A program made the translations under genes and the position numbers. The notes under the pieces are model-generated. The model saw only the letters and a program-made list of their open reading frames with translations. It was not told where the DNA came from and made no database searches. DNA of 64,000 bases from JAXLQL01 sp046331625 (GTDB lineage Bacteria > Acidobacteriota > Terriglobia > Bryobacterales > Bryobacteraceae). How positions within the stretch are numbered: the stretch's first letter is position 1; every line of letters starts with the position of its first letter. This document shows, piece after piece, positions 41,530-50,213 of this stretch. Location of the stretch: NCBI GenBank assembly GCA_046331625.1, contig JAXLQL010000006.1:124001-188000 (forward strand), written 5' to 3'.

Positions 41530-43602
41530 ATGTCTTCTCACAGCAACCTGTGGCCGGTGACCGCCATCCTGGCCGGAGCGGCGGCATTCGAGCTCGCTGC
41601 GGCAAATGGATGGGCGGCAGGCAATGGTTCTATCCGGCGCATCGCCGGGCATGACGTTGCAGTTTCCGGATCGCTGCCAGTGATGTACGTAGCCGATCCA
41701 AACCACGGAGGTATTCGCGCCCAGACTCAGGATCTGAGTGCCAGTTTCGAGGCTTCGCGGGTGGCGTTCCAATTCGCCGATTCCCGCTTCTATTTGACGT
41801 TTCCTGGGTCGCGCGAGGGCGTCATGCCCAGCGGCAAAGGCACAACCGGCCATGCCAATTTCTACCGCGGGAATGATCCGGCGCAGTGGCGGCAGGATGT
41901 CGCCATCTACGGAGGCGTCCTCTACCGCGATCTCTACCCGGGCATCGACATGGCATATGGCTCAGCCGCTGGCCGTCGCGTAAAGTCGGAGTTCGTGGTG
42001 GCGCCCGGCGCCGATCCCGCCCCGATTCGAATGCAATACGGGGGCGCCAAGAGCGTCGTCGTGAGCGCCGGAGGGGCACTCGAGGTTACGTTGCCGAACG
42101 GCGTGCTCCAAGAGGACAAGCCCTACGTCTACCAAATAGTCAACGGCAAGCACGTTGACATCGACGCTGGCTATGTTGTGGACAGCGCGGGCGTGGTGTC
42201 ATTCGAGTTGGGCGCGTATGACCGCGCCTCCGCGCTCTGGATCGATCCGACGATCTCCTACAGTTCTTACGTGGGTTCACCTCGTTCGGACTATCTGCAG
42301 GCAGCACAGGTGGACACCGGAGGAAACCTGTACGTGGCTGGTTGGACGGAGTCCGCGTCATTCCCGACGCAGTCGGCCGCGATGGGTTTTGCGGGCAATG
42401 TCGATGCGTGGGTGGGCAAACTGAATCCCTCGGGAACCGCTTGGGTCTACGCCACATTCCTGGGTGGAGTCTCGGAAGACAAGGCCTATGGAATCGATGT
42501 CGATTCCAACGGGAACGCCTACGTGGTCGGCTACACGCAGTCGAGCAATTTCCCTTCGATCAATGCGATTCAGAATTCGATCGCCGGCGGCCGAGATGCA
42601 TTTTGGGTCAAGCTCGATCCTTCGGGAGTGATCCTGCGCAGCAGCTTCTACGGTGGCGGCGGCAACGACGCAGCGTGGTCGATTGCGGTGGATTCGTACG
42701 GGCAGTCGTACGTTGCGGGTGACACGGAGTCATGGAATTTCCCGCTGCGATTCCCGTATCAGACTTCGCTCAAGGGCGGCAAAGACGCGTTCCTCTTCAA
42801 AATCGGCGTCAACGGCAACATTTCGTTCTCCACCTATGTCGGCGGCAATGGCGACGATCGCGCGATGGCCGTAGCCGTCTCCGATACGCTCACCCCCTAC
42901 ATCGCCGGCTGCACCACGTCCACCGATTTCCCGACCAAGAATGCTCAGCAGCCGAACAACGCCGGAGGCCAAGACGCGTTCGTGGTTCGCTTCAACGGCG
43001 ATGCGAATGACTTCGTGTACAGCACCTATCTCGGCGGATCCGGGGGCACGTTCAGCAACCCCGAATGCGCCACCGGAATCGCCGTGGACGCCTTCAAGAA
43101 CGCCTACGTCGTGGGAACCACGGCGTCCACGAACTTCCCCGTGCTGGGAGCATTTCAAAGCCAACATGGCGGCGGCACGCTAGACGCATTCGTCACCAAG
43201 TTCAACTCCGGTGGCACGCGCCTGTTCTCGAGTTTTCTCGGAGGACGCAATCCCGACTTCGGCACGGCCATTCGAGTGGACTCGAACCGCCGCGCGTACG
43301 TCACCGGCTACACGGCTTCGAACAACTTCCCAACGGTTCAGGCCACCCAAGGGGCCGTCGCCGGACTATACGACGCGTTCGTGACTCGCGTGGACGTCTC
43401 TGGTAGCCTCCTCAATTTCTCGACGTACCTGGGAGGCAACTCGAGCGACCTCGGCTTTGGCCTCGCCTATCATCCCAACGGCGATCTCTACGTGGTCGGC
43501 GCCACAACGTCAACCACGTTCCCCGTCGCGTCTCCGATGCAATCCTCATTTGGCGGATACGTCGACGGGTTCGTGACCAAGATCAGTGGCGCCAGCTTCT
43601 GA
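41530..43602 (+). CDS. SBBP-repeat beta-propeller protein
   Basis: A 690-residue exported protein. After the signal region (WPVTAILAGAAAFELAAANG) comes an N-terminal domain with FQFADSRFYLTFPGSREG and DLYPGIDMAYG (the DUF7948-type partner of these repeats). From about residue 240 there are about eight 'YSTYLGG..D....VD..G..YV.G.T.S..FP' SBBP repeats, e.g. FSTYVGGNGDDRAMAVAV and ATFLGGVSEDKAYGIDVD, predicted to close a beta-propeller. The start follows GGGAGG at 41516-41521. Probable cell-surface binding protein; ligand unknown. Confidence 0.88.
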   Translation: MSSHSNLWPVTAILAGAAAFELAAANGWAAGNGSIRRIAGHDVAVSGSLPVMYVADPNHGGIRAQTQDLSASFEASRVAFQFADSRFYLTFPGSREGVMPSGKGTTGHANFYRGNDPAQWRQDVAIYGGVLYRDLYPGIDMAYGSAAGRRVKSEFVVAPGADPAPIRMQYGGAKSVVVSAGGALEVTLPNGVLQEDKPYVYQIVNGKHVDIDAGYVVDSAGVVSFELGAYDRASALWIDPTISYSSYVGSPRSDYLQAAQVDTGGNLYVAGWTESASFPTQSAAMGFAGNVDAWVGKLNPSGTAWVYATFLGGVSEDKAYGIDVDSNGNAYVVGYTQSSNFPSINAIQNSIAGGRDAFWVKLDPSGVILRSSFYGGGGNDAAWSIAVDSYGQSYVAGDTESWNFPLRFPYQTSLKGGKDAFLFKIGVNGNISFSTYVGGNGDDRAMAVAVSDTLTPYIAGCTTSTDFPTKNAQQPNNAGGQDAFVVRFNGDANDFVYSTYLGGSGGTFSNPECATGIAVDAFKNAYVVGTTASTNFPVLGAFQSQHGGGTLDAFVTKFNSGGTRLFSSFLGGRNPDFGTAIRVDSNRRAYVTGYTASNNFPTVQATQGAVAGLYDAFVTRVDVSGSLLNFSTYLGGNSSDLGFGLAYHPNGDLYVVGATTSTTFPVASPMQSSFGGYVDGFVTKISGASF

Positions 43603-43623
43603 TCCATTGCCGCAACGAACGAA

Positions 43624-43645
43624 GGGGCGGGTTCGCGCCCGCCCC
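43624..43645. terminator. Bidirectional hairpin between convergent genes
   Basis: GGGGCGGG-TTCGCG-CCCGCCCC makes a perfect 8-bp stem between the SBBP gene and the convergent bicupin gene. No T run follows; likely a shared transcription end or REP-type hairpin. Confidence 0.5.
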
Positions 43646-43651
43646 AACAGT

Positions 43652-44518
43652 CTATTTCACGTCCGCGACATCGAGCGCCCACTTGGTTCGTGCTACAGCC
43701 ACCACCATCAATTCCAGATCCTCTGAACCGTCGTTCTCCACCGAACTCGTCTCACCCAACAACACCGGCACGGCGTCCCACTTCCCTATCGACGCCGCCT
43801 CGTCATTCACCGTCACACGACCCTTGCCGTTCATCACGTAGTAGAACTTCTCCACGCCCTCATGCCGATGCTTGCCCACTGACGCTCCCGGCGGCACTAC
43901 GATGTGATCCACGTATGACCAGTTCGTGTAGAACACCTCCGGCTGCAGCGCACGCCGGTACATCACGGCGCCCTTCCCTCCGTGCATCCGCTCCACCGGC
44001 TTTGCCATCGCCTTGTCGAGCCGCATCGAAATGTACACGGGCTTGGCGTCGATTTGCACGTCTTTGCGATCGTCGCCCAGATCCGTCGCGTCGTACTTGC
44101 CCTTGATACTCCCCACGGCGATATTCATCCACTGCACCGGCTTGTCTGTGGGATTGTAGATCGCGTGCGAGTGGCCCATGCGGCAAGGCGCGCCAGCCGG
44201 ACCCTTCAGCGTCGATGTGCGCCCGTCGATCGTGAACTGCGCCTCGCCATCGAAGATCACGAACATCTCTTCCATGTGGTTATGGAAGTGGTGGCCAATC
44301 CCTCCCCCCGGCGGCAGAACGCCGCGATGCAGGAAGATCAAATTGGTGTTGAAGGTCTGCGCGTCAAAGAGCCCCATGTAGTTGAGCTCGCCAGCGCCGC
44401 CATGCACCGATTTCGCCTGGCGGAACTTCGCCGGATCGGTGTGGGCGATTCGTTGCGCCAAGGGTTCGCGCGCCAGCAACGCCGCGCTACAGCTAACCAG
44501 CAGAAGTGTACGCATCAT
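43652..44518 (-). CDS. Secreted bicupin protein
   Basis: A 288-residue exported protein (signal peptide about residues 1-17) with two cupin barrels. The first has GIGHHFHNHMEEMFVIFDGEA with the metal-binding His/Glu set and GHSHAIYNP; the second has GASVGKHRHEGVEKFYYVMNG. Both barrels keep metal ligands, so both may bind a metal. Its ATG overlaps the stop of the upstream single-cupin gene (ATGA), indicating a coupled pair. Likely an enzyme or sugar-binding protein; the substrate is unknown. Confidence 0.82.
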   Translation of the reverse strand: MMRTLLLVSCSAALLAREPLAQRIAHTDPAKFRQAKSVHGGAGELNYMGLFDAQTFNTNLIFLHRGVLPPGGGIGHHFHNHMEEMFVIFDGEAQFTIDGRTSTLKGPAGAPCRMGHSHAIYNPTDKPVQWMNIAVGSIKGKYDATDLGDDRKDVQIDAKPVYISMRLDKAMAKPVERMHGGKGAVMYRRALQPEVFYTNWSYVDHIVVPPGASVGKHRHEGVEKFYYVMNGKGRVTVNDEAASIGKWDAVPVLLGETSSVENDGSEDLELMVVAVARTKWALDVADVK

Positions 44519-44925
44519 TTTTTCTCCACGTGGTAATCGAACGGACCGTCAGTGTAGAACAGAATCTCCGATTCTTCGAGCGCCTCGAGCGGACCATGCG
44601 CCTCCATCACGGCCGCGTAGTGGAAGCTGCCCGGGGTCCAGACCGAGCCCGGCGCTTTGATCTTGCCCTTCAGCACGTAGATCGAGTGGCCGCACTTGGT
44701 GTGGTAATGCCGCGGTTCCACGTAGCCCTTGGGAAACTTCACGATCGCTGACGAGGTCTGCTTTTCGCCGTTCTCGTGCAGCAGTCGCTGCGTCAATCCG
44801 GGCGGCGCGCCCGGCGGTGTGACCGGCTGCCACGCCACCTTCGAAGCGTGCGTTAGAATCGACTTCTCATTGGCGGCCGTCGCCGTCATCAGACCGAACA
44901 GCGCAGCCGCGGCCAGCATTCTCAT
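44515..44925 (-). CDS. Secreted single-domain cupin
   Basis: A 136-residue exported protein with signal peptide MRMLAAAALFGLMTATA and one cupin barrel: KFPKGYVEPRHYHTKCGHSIYVLKGK and WTPGSFHYAAVMEAHGP. The metal-ligand His residues are present; the usual Glu is replaced by Cys-Gly-His sequence. It starts at 44925 after GAAAGG. It is translationally coupled to the following bicupin gene. Function unknown. Confidence 0.78.
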   Translation of the reverse strand: MRMLAAAALFGLMTATAANEKSILTHASKVAWQPVTPPGAPPGLTQRLLHENGEKQTSSAIVKFPKGYVEPRHYHTKCGHSIYVLKGKIKAPGSVWTPGSFHYAAVMEAHGPLEALEESEILFYTDGPFDYHVEKK

Positions 44926-44987
44926 CGGGTGCCTTTCTCGTCCAGTTGCCGAAATTGGAAACATTGGCCATTCTAAAGGAAAACGCC

Positions 44988-45149
44988 ATGCCGAGAAAAC
45001 CAGCCAAGGTCAAACTGCCTCCCGCCACCAAGCGCAACATCGCCGCCAAGCAGGCTCGGGATCAGAAAGCTGGAGCCATGAAGGACAAACGGGGAGGTCG
45101 CGGAGGCGCGAAGAATGTCATGCGCGAAGATCTCCGCGAAGCCGACTGA
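44988..45149 (+). CDS. Small basic protein, unknown
   Basis: A 53-residue, Lys/Arg-rich protein (MPRKPAKVKLPPATKRNIAA ... GGRGGAKNVMREDLREAD) with AAAGGA 8 bases upstream of the ATG. It has no membrane segment or Cys. Such short basic proteins may bind nucleic acid, but no family is recognised. It stands divergent from the cupin pair and converges on the PIN gene, three bases away. Confidence 0.5.
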   Translation: MPRKPAKVKLPPATKRNIAAKQARDQKAGAMKDKRGGRGGAKNVMREDLREAD

Positions 45150-45152
45150 GCC

Positions 45153-45632
45153 TCACGCAACCGGCTGCCGGATCGCCAGGCAGCGGAAGAAATCGGCCGG
45201 ACTCCCGATTCGCAAACCAGCCCGCTTGGCTACCTCACCCGTGAAGTGCTTGCGGTTGTTGGTCAGCAGCCAGTCCGGATCCGCTTTCTGCGCCGACAGG
45301 AGAACCGGCACATCGGCCGCATGCGCGATCAACCCGCGCGCCGCCAACACCTCCTTCGCGGGCGGATACGGCACCTTTTCCGGAGCGGTCAGGGCCAGTA
45401 GCTTCTGATAGTCCGCCAGCAGTTGCTCGGCGTCCGCGTGTGGCAAACTGGCGGCGTGCAGAAGCAGGTTCGCTTCCACTTCCTCGCGTACCGCCTCGGC
45501 CAACACCAGCTTGCACACACGCGCCGCGCACAACGATAGCACCGCCTTGTCCACCCCCCATCGGGACACCATGCCCCCCGTCAGTACGTTCGAATCGAGG
45601 AACAGGCGCAGAGTGCGGCGATGCAAATTCAC
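45153..45632 (-). CDS. PIN-domain protein, likely toxin
   Basis: A 159-residue PIN-domain protein. Metal-site Asp in RLFLDSNVLTGG (residues 9-20), Glu in EAVREEVEANLL, the Asp of AADVPVLLSAQKADPDWLLTNN and the final strand HFTGEVAKRAG fit the PIN core of the COG2454/VapC-like group. GTG start at 45632. The gene follows the AbrB-like gene after 9 bases, so the two should form a toxin-antitoxin operon with the antitoxin first. Confidence 0.75.
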   Translation of the reverse strand: MNLHRRTLRLFLDSNVLTGGMVSRWGVDKAVLSLCAARVCKLVLAEAVREEVEANLLLHAASLPHADAEQLLADYQKLLALTAPEKVPYPPAKEVLAARGLIAHAADVPVLLSAQKADPDWLLTNNRKHFTGEVAKRAGLRIGSPADFFRCLAIRQPVA

Positions 45633-45641
45633 TATGGGTCT

Positions 45642-45962
45642 CTAGCGGCGCTTCTTTGCGGAAGCTTCCTCAAACAGCTCCGGATAGCGCTTGCGAACCA
45701 AGGACTCGCGTACTTCGGGTAGCGTGACCTGCAGTTCGGTCTCGGTCACGCCGGCCTTCTCGATGCGGGCCGCAATGGAGTCGCAGAGCGTGTTGAAGCG
45801 TGTTTGTTCGGGAACCAGAAGTAGCGCGTCTCCCAGACGAAGAATGGTCATGGGGGATCCTGCCTCGAGGTCCATCTGATTGCGGTACTCTTTGGGGAGC
45901 GTCATCGTACCGCGCTCTCCCATACGGGTTGTGGCAACGTATTCGATCAGCTTTCCATCCAT
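45642..45962 (-). CDS. AbrB/MazE-type antitoxin-like DNA-binding protein
   Basis: A 106-residue protein with an N-terminal SpoVT-AbrB swapped-hairpin: GERGTMTLPKEYRNQMDLEAG followed by ILRLGDALLLVPEQ. The C-terminal part is helical and charged (TLPEVRESLVRKRYPELFEEA) and would cover the toxin. TATAAT lies on its strand at 45969-45974, so transcription should begin at or next to the ATG (leaderless). Its ATG overlaps the ATG of the divergent amidohydrolase within CATG. Confidence 0.75.
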   Translation of the reverse strand: MDGKLIEYVATTRMGERGTMTLPKEYRNQMDLEAGSPMTILRLGDALLLVPEQTRFNTLCDSIAARIEKAGVTETELQVTLPEVRESLVRKRYPELFEEASAKKRR

Positions 45963-47283
45963 GTCCACATTATATCTGATTTTCAGAAGGCTTCTGCAAG
46001 TCCCCCTGATCGCAGCCGCGGCTTGGTGCCAGCAGCTTCCAGTCGCGTTCACCGGCGCTCGCATCATTCCCATCTCCGGACCCGAGATCCCTTCCGGCAC
46101 CCTTCTCGTCGAGAACGGAAAGATCACTGCCGTCGGAGCCTCCGTCAACATCCCACCCAACGCCCGCCACGTCGACGCATCTGGCAAAGTCATCATGCCC
46201 GGACTCGTGGATAGCCACAGCCACATCGGCTCACCCGAAGGCGGCGACTCGAGCGCGCCCATCCAACCTGACGCCCGGGTCCTCGACTCGATCAACGTCC
46301 GTGACGCCCGCATCCAAAAGGCGCAAGCTGGCGGAATAACGGTCGCCAACGTCATGCCCGGCTCCGGACATCTACTCAGCGGCCAGACTCTCTATCTCAA
46401 GCTCCGCGATGGACGCACCATCGATGACATGCTGATCCGCCTCCCCGACGGCCGCCTCCCCGACGGCCGCATCGCCGGCGGCATCAAGATGGCCAACGGA
46501 ACCAACTCCCGGCGCCAGAGCGGACCATTCCCCGGAACGCGCGCCAAAAGCGCTGCGCTCGTCCGCGAGCAGTACATCAAGGCGCAGGAATATCGAGACA
46601 AGGTCCGCCGGGCGAACGGCGATCCCGAGAAGATGCCTGCTCGCGACCTGCGCATGGAAGCACTCGTGGAAGCGCTCGATGGCAAGCGTACCGTGCAGCA
46701 CCACACGCACCGGCATGACGACATCCTGACCGTCCTCCGTATTGCCAAGGAATTCAACCTGCGCGTCGTCTTGCATCACGTCTCCGATGCCTGGGCCGTG
46801 GCTGACGAGATCGCCAAGGCCGGCGTCCCCGCGTCGATCCTCTTGCTCGACAGCCCGGGCGGAAAAATCGAAGCCAAAGACGTACGGTTCGAAAACGCGG
46901 CTGCGCTCGAAAAGGCTGGCATCGTGACCGGATTCCACACTGACGATGGCGTGAGCGACTCGCGCCTCTTCCTGCGGCAAGGCGGACTCGCCGTGCGTGG
47001 CGGCATGTCGCGCGAGAAGGCGCTCTACGGGCTCACCATGGCCAACGCCCGCATCCTCGAACTCGACAACCGCATCGGCTCGCTCGATCCGGGAAAAGAT
47101 GCCGACTTCATCGTGCTCTCCGGCGACCCGCTCAGCGTCTACAGGAAGGTACTCGAAACCTGGGTCGACGGCGTCAAGGTCTTCGACCGTACCAATCTGA
47201 AGGACCTCCTCTACGCCACGGGAGGCGAAGGCGCCAGCCACGATCAAGGCGCGTTACTGCACGAGGAGGAGTTGGAACGATGA
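45961..47283 (+). CDS. Secreted amidohydrolase (metal-dependent)
   Basis: A 440-residue amidohydrolase-superfamily protein, exported by an N-terminal signal (about residues 1-23). The metal-binding HxH is intact as GLVDSHSHIGSP (His86, His88), with TVQHHTHRHDDI and TGFHTDDGVSDSRLF supplying the later His and Asp ligands and LDPGKDADFIVLSGDP closing the fold. It resembles imidazolonepropionase/dipeptidase-like enzymes of unknown substrate. It starts inside CATG shared with the divergent AbrB-like gene and overlaps its partner amidohydrolase gene (ATGA). Confidence 0.85.
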   Translation: MSTLYLIFRRLLQVPLIAAAAWCQQLPVAFTGARIIPISGPEIPSGTLLVENGKITAVGASVNIPPNARHVDASGKVIMPGLVDSHSHIGSPEGGDSSAPIQPDARVLDSINVRDARIQKAQAGGITVANVMPGSGHLLSGQTLYLKLRDGRTIDDMLIRLPDGRLPDGRIAGGIKMANGTNSRRQSGPFPGTRAKSAALVREQYIKAQEYRDKVRRANGDPEKMPARDLRMEALVEALDGKRTVQHHTHRHDDILTVLRIAKEFNLRVVLHHVSDAWAVADEIAKAGVPASILLLDSPGGKIEAKDVRFENAAALEKAGIVTGFHTDDGVSDSRLFLRQGGLAVRGGMSREKALYGLTMANARILELDNRIGSLDPGKDADFIVLSGDPLSVYRKVLETWVDGVKVFDRTNLKDLLYATGGEGASHDQGALLHEEELER

Positions 47284-48461
47284 ACCGCGCAATCATCTTC
47301 ATAGCCGCACTTCCCGCTTGGGCGCAACTCGCCGTACGCGGCGACCTCGTCCACACCATGGCCGGCGCGCCGATCCGCGATGGAGTTGTGCTCGTTCGCG
47401 ATGGAAAGATCGAGCGCGTCGGTCCGGCCGCTTCCACGCCCATTCCGACCGGATGGAAAACCGTCACGGCCAAAGTAGTGACTCCAGGGCTCGTCGACGC
47501 CCACGCCACCGTCGGCCTCACGGGCTATCTCAACCAACCGCATGATCAGGAACAAGTGGAACGATCTTCACCAATGCAGCCCGAACTGCGCGCCGTGGAT
47601 GCGTACGATCCTTCCGAGCGCCTAGTGGAGTATGTCCGCACGCTGGGCGTCACCACGGTCCACACAGGCCACGGTCCCGGGATTCTGATTTCCGGCCAGA
47701 CCATGATCGTCAAGACTGCGGGCAACTCCGTGCTCAAGCCCGCGGCGATGGTGGCGGCCACACTCGGCGATGACGCGAAAGACGCGGCCAAACAGCCCGG
47801 CACGCGCGGCCGCATGATCGCCATGCTGCGCGGCGAATTGATCAAGGCGCAGGACTACGCCAAGAAAATGGAGAACGCCGACGCCTCCAAGCGCCCGGCT
47901 CGCGATCTCCGGATGGATGCCTTCGCTTCGCTGCTGAAAGGTGAGATGCCACTGCTCGTCACGGTGAATCGCGCACGCGATATCGCCACGGCGATCCGCG
48001 TGGGCAAGGAATTCGGGTTGAAGCTCATACTCGATGGCGTGGCCGAGGCGCCGGCCATGATCGCGGAGATCAAGGCGTCGGGCTACCCCGTGATTGTGCA
48101 TCCCACCATGCAACGCTCGGGCGGCGACACCGAGAATCTGAGCTTCACCACCGCCTCGGTGCTGCGCGCTTCGGGAATCCCCTTCGCCTTGCAAAGCGGA
48201 TTCGAAGGATACGTGCCGAAGACCCGCGTGGTGCTGTTCGAAGCCGCCTGGGCCGCCTCCAACGGACTCACCTTCGATCAAGCGCTCGCATCGGTGACCA
48301 TCGATGCCGCCCGACTGCTCGGCGTGGCCGTCCGCGTGGGATCGCTCGAGGCCGGCAAAGACGCCGACCTCGCTCTCTATGATGGCGATCCGTTCGAGTA
48401 CGCCACACACTGCACCGGCGTGGTGATCGACGGGAAGCAAGTCAGTGGCGCTACGATTTGA
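47280..48461 (+). CDS. Amidohydrolase paralog lacking the metal ligands
   Basis: A 393-residue exported paralog of the preceding gene (signal peptide MNRAIIFIAALPAWAQ). The HxH position reads VDAHATVGLTGY (His75-x-Thr77), the later His-rich block is LLVTVNRARDIA, and the Asp block reads FALQSGFEGY, so most zinc ligands are gone although the fold ends (AGKDADLALYDGDPFEY) remain. It may form an inactive subunit with the upstream enzyme or have a different function. The stop overlaps the convergent gene by 11 bases. Confidence 0.8.
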   Translation: MNRAIIFIAALPAWAQLAVRGDLVHTMAGAPIRDGVVLVRDGKIERVGPAASTPIPTGWKTVTAKVVTPGLVDAHATVGLTGYLNQPHDQEQVERSSPMQPELRAVDAYDPSERLVEYVRTLGVTTVHTGHGPGILISGQTMIVKTAGNSVLKPAAMVAATLGDDAKDAAKQPGTRGRMIAMLRGELIKAQDYAKKMENADASKRPARDLRMDAFASLLKGEMPLLVTVNRARDIATAIRVGKEFGLKLILDGVAEAPAMIAEIKASGYPVIVHPTMQRSGGDTENLSFTTASVLRASGIPFALQSGFEGYVPKTRVVLFEAAWAASNGLTFDQALASVTIDAARLLGVAVRVGSLEAGKDADLALYDGDPFEYATHCTGVVIDGKQVSGATI

Positions 48462-49089
48462 GCCGCCTCTGGAGTGCGAAGACTCCGAAGAACACTGCCA
48501 CAGCGAAGAAAAACGTTTCCAAGCGATGCTGAGCAATCGGCAGGCGAAGCGCGCGATTGCTCAAATGCCAATTCCCGACGCGTAGGGACTCCGCGAAGCC
48601 GAACCACAGTTCGCCCACCACCAGTGCCGCCGCACCCATGGCCAACGCAGCCAGTGCCATCACGGGAAATGGGTAGTTCCCGTGCATTCGGCGAATCAAG
48701 ACGGCAGCCGCCATGGCGTAGAGCGCAAGAAACGGCAGGCCGAGTCCCAGATCCACCGCGAGATTCCGCTTGCCGAAGAAACGGAAGGCCTCCCGCGCGG
48801 TAATTCCGTGCGTCTTGCCAATTTCATCGAGCAGAACGCCCATGCAATGATTCTTGGCCTGCGCCGCGGCATGCAGGTCGCGTGGACCCGCATGCGCCTC
48901 CATGTAGCGAATGGCCAGTTCCTCGGCGAACTCCGTGTCGCCGCTGAGGTGTCGCTCGAAGCCCGGGTCGCCCGCGCGGAGTGTCTCCGTTCCAGGCTCG
49001 CCGGGCCAGCGGCAATCGGCATTTCGCCCGTCGCGCCGCACGCATCCCGCGAGGGCGATACAAGCCACCAGCGCCGGGACCCTCGTCAT
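48451..49089 (-). CDS. Putative lipoprotein with transmembrane segments
   Basis: A 212-residue protein: lipoprotein-type leader MTRVPALVACIALAGC, an acidic soluble domain of about 90 residues, then three or so hydrophobic segments (LGLPFLALYAMAAAVLI, FPVMALAALAMGAAALVVG, TFFFAVAVFFGVFAL) and a basic end. Its ATG overlaps the stop of the M56-TonB gene (ATGA), making it the third gene of a blaI-led operon. No family recognised. Confidence 0.6.
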   Translation of the reverse strand: MTRVPALVACIALAGCVRRDGRNADCRWPGEPGTETLRAGDPGFERHLSGDTEFAEELAIRYMEAHAGPRDLHAAAQAKNHCMGVLLDEIGKTHGITAREAFRFFGKRNLAVDLGLGLPFLALYAMAAAVLIRRMHGNYPFPVMALAALAMGAAALVVGELWFGFAESLRVGNWHLSNRALRLPIAQHRLETFFFAVAVFFGVFALQRRLKS

Positions 49090-50213
49090 TTCAGTCTGAA
49101 ATTCACCTGGATCGTAGCCGCCACGGCCACCGGGACTCCCTTCTTCTTACCGGGTATGAACGTCCATTGTTCCAGGGCCGCGACGGCGTTCTCGTCCAAA
49201 CCAGGATCGAGGCTCGTCGTCACCGTGATGTCAGTGGCCTTGCCATCCTTGGTGATCACGCAGTAGAGGACCGTCGTCCCTTCGATCTTCGCGTCGCGCG
49301 CCGCCTCCGTGTACTTCGGCTCGGTCTTGTAGAGCACTTGCGGAGAGGTGACCTCGCCGCCCACCTTGTGGACTTCCTCCGCAGCTCGCACTGCCGCCAG
49401 CGGCATGAGCAGCATCGCCACCATCGCCATTACCGCGAACACTCCCCGGCGAGATGCCGGACGCCGATCGGTGCGCGCATCGAGCATCGCGCGAATGCGC
49501 CTTTCCAACCCGGACATCGGAGCGAAGGTCAACGCCGCCAGCGAGGCCGTGCGGGCTTCTTCCACCAAAGCCGAAGCGTAGTCAACCGGCGAAGCGCCGC
49601 CCGCGAGCACCAGATCGTCACAAGCCCGCTCAGCTTCCTGCGCAGCCCTCCGAGCCGCGATCCAAACCAGCGGATGGAACCAGTAGACAGCGCACGCCAG
49701 TTGCGCGATGAGCCGCCACACTCCGTCAAAGCGGTCAATGTGCGCTTGCTCGTGAGCGAGCACCGCCGCACGGGACTCGTCTTCTGGCAGAAGGATTGTG
49801 GGCTCGATGAGTCCCCAAGTCATCGCTGACGGCACTTCCGCGTGCCGGACTACGGCGCCTACGACGGGGGCTCCCCCCAGTCGCGACACGAACCTCCACA
49901 TGAAAAAGTGAGAAAAAAGCAGCCGTGCAAGCACTACTATAGTGCCGGTCCACTCGAGCCAAATCAGCCACGCGGACCAATTCGGTCCCGGGGCGCCACG
50001 GCCCGTCGAGGCCGACACGGTAAACAGCGTGCCCGCCACCGCCGTGGACCACGAGGGAAGGGTCCACACCAGCACCGGTAGCGCGAGCAGCGCGGCGAAG
50101 CAGGCGGTGTACACCATGTGCCGCTCGGCGGCGGACCGGCGTTTCAGGAGCGCCGTCGCGGCAAACGCGGCGGCCAGGAGGATTGTCGCTTTGGAGGCGA
50201 TTTCGAACGTCAT
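49086..50213 (-). CDS. M56-family (BlaR1-like) peptidase fused to a TonB C-terminal domain
   Basis: A 375-residue membrane protein. N-terminal transmembrane segments are followed by an M56/BlaR1-type metalloprotease site HEQAH in AVLAHEQAHIDRFDG, then WFHPLVWIAARRAAQEAERACDD. A further hydrophobic segment (VFAVMAMVAMLLMPLA) leads to a periplasmic TonB domain: QVLYKTEPKYTEAARDAKIEG and VNFRLK at the end. BlaR1 proteins cut their BlaI partner when a signal is sensed. It is coupled to blaI (overlap ATGA). TonB-fused forms occur in Acidobacteria; the signal is unknown. Confidence 0.86.
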   Translation of the reverse strand: MTFEIASKATILLAAAFAATALLKRRSAAERHMVYTACFAALLALPVLVWTLPSWSTAVAGTLFTVSASTGRGAPGPNWSAWLIWLEWTGTIVVLARLLFSHFFMWRFVSRLGGAPVVGAVVRHAEVPSAMTWGLIEPTILLPEDESRAAVLAHEQAHIDRFDGVWRLIAQLACAVYWFHPLVWIAARRAAQEAERACDDLVLAGGASPVDYASALVEEARTASLAALTFAPMSGLERRIRAMLDARTDRRPASRRGVFAVMAMVAMLLMPLAAVRAAEEVHKVGGEVTSPQVLYKTEPKYTEAARDAKIEGTTVLYCVITKDGKATDITVTTSLDPGLDENAVAALEQWTFIPGKKKGVPVAVAATIQVNFRLK

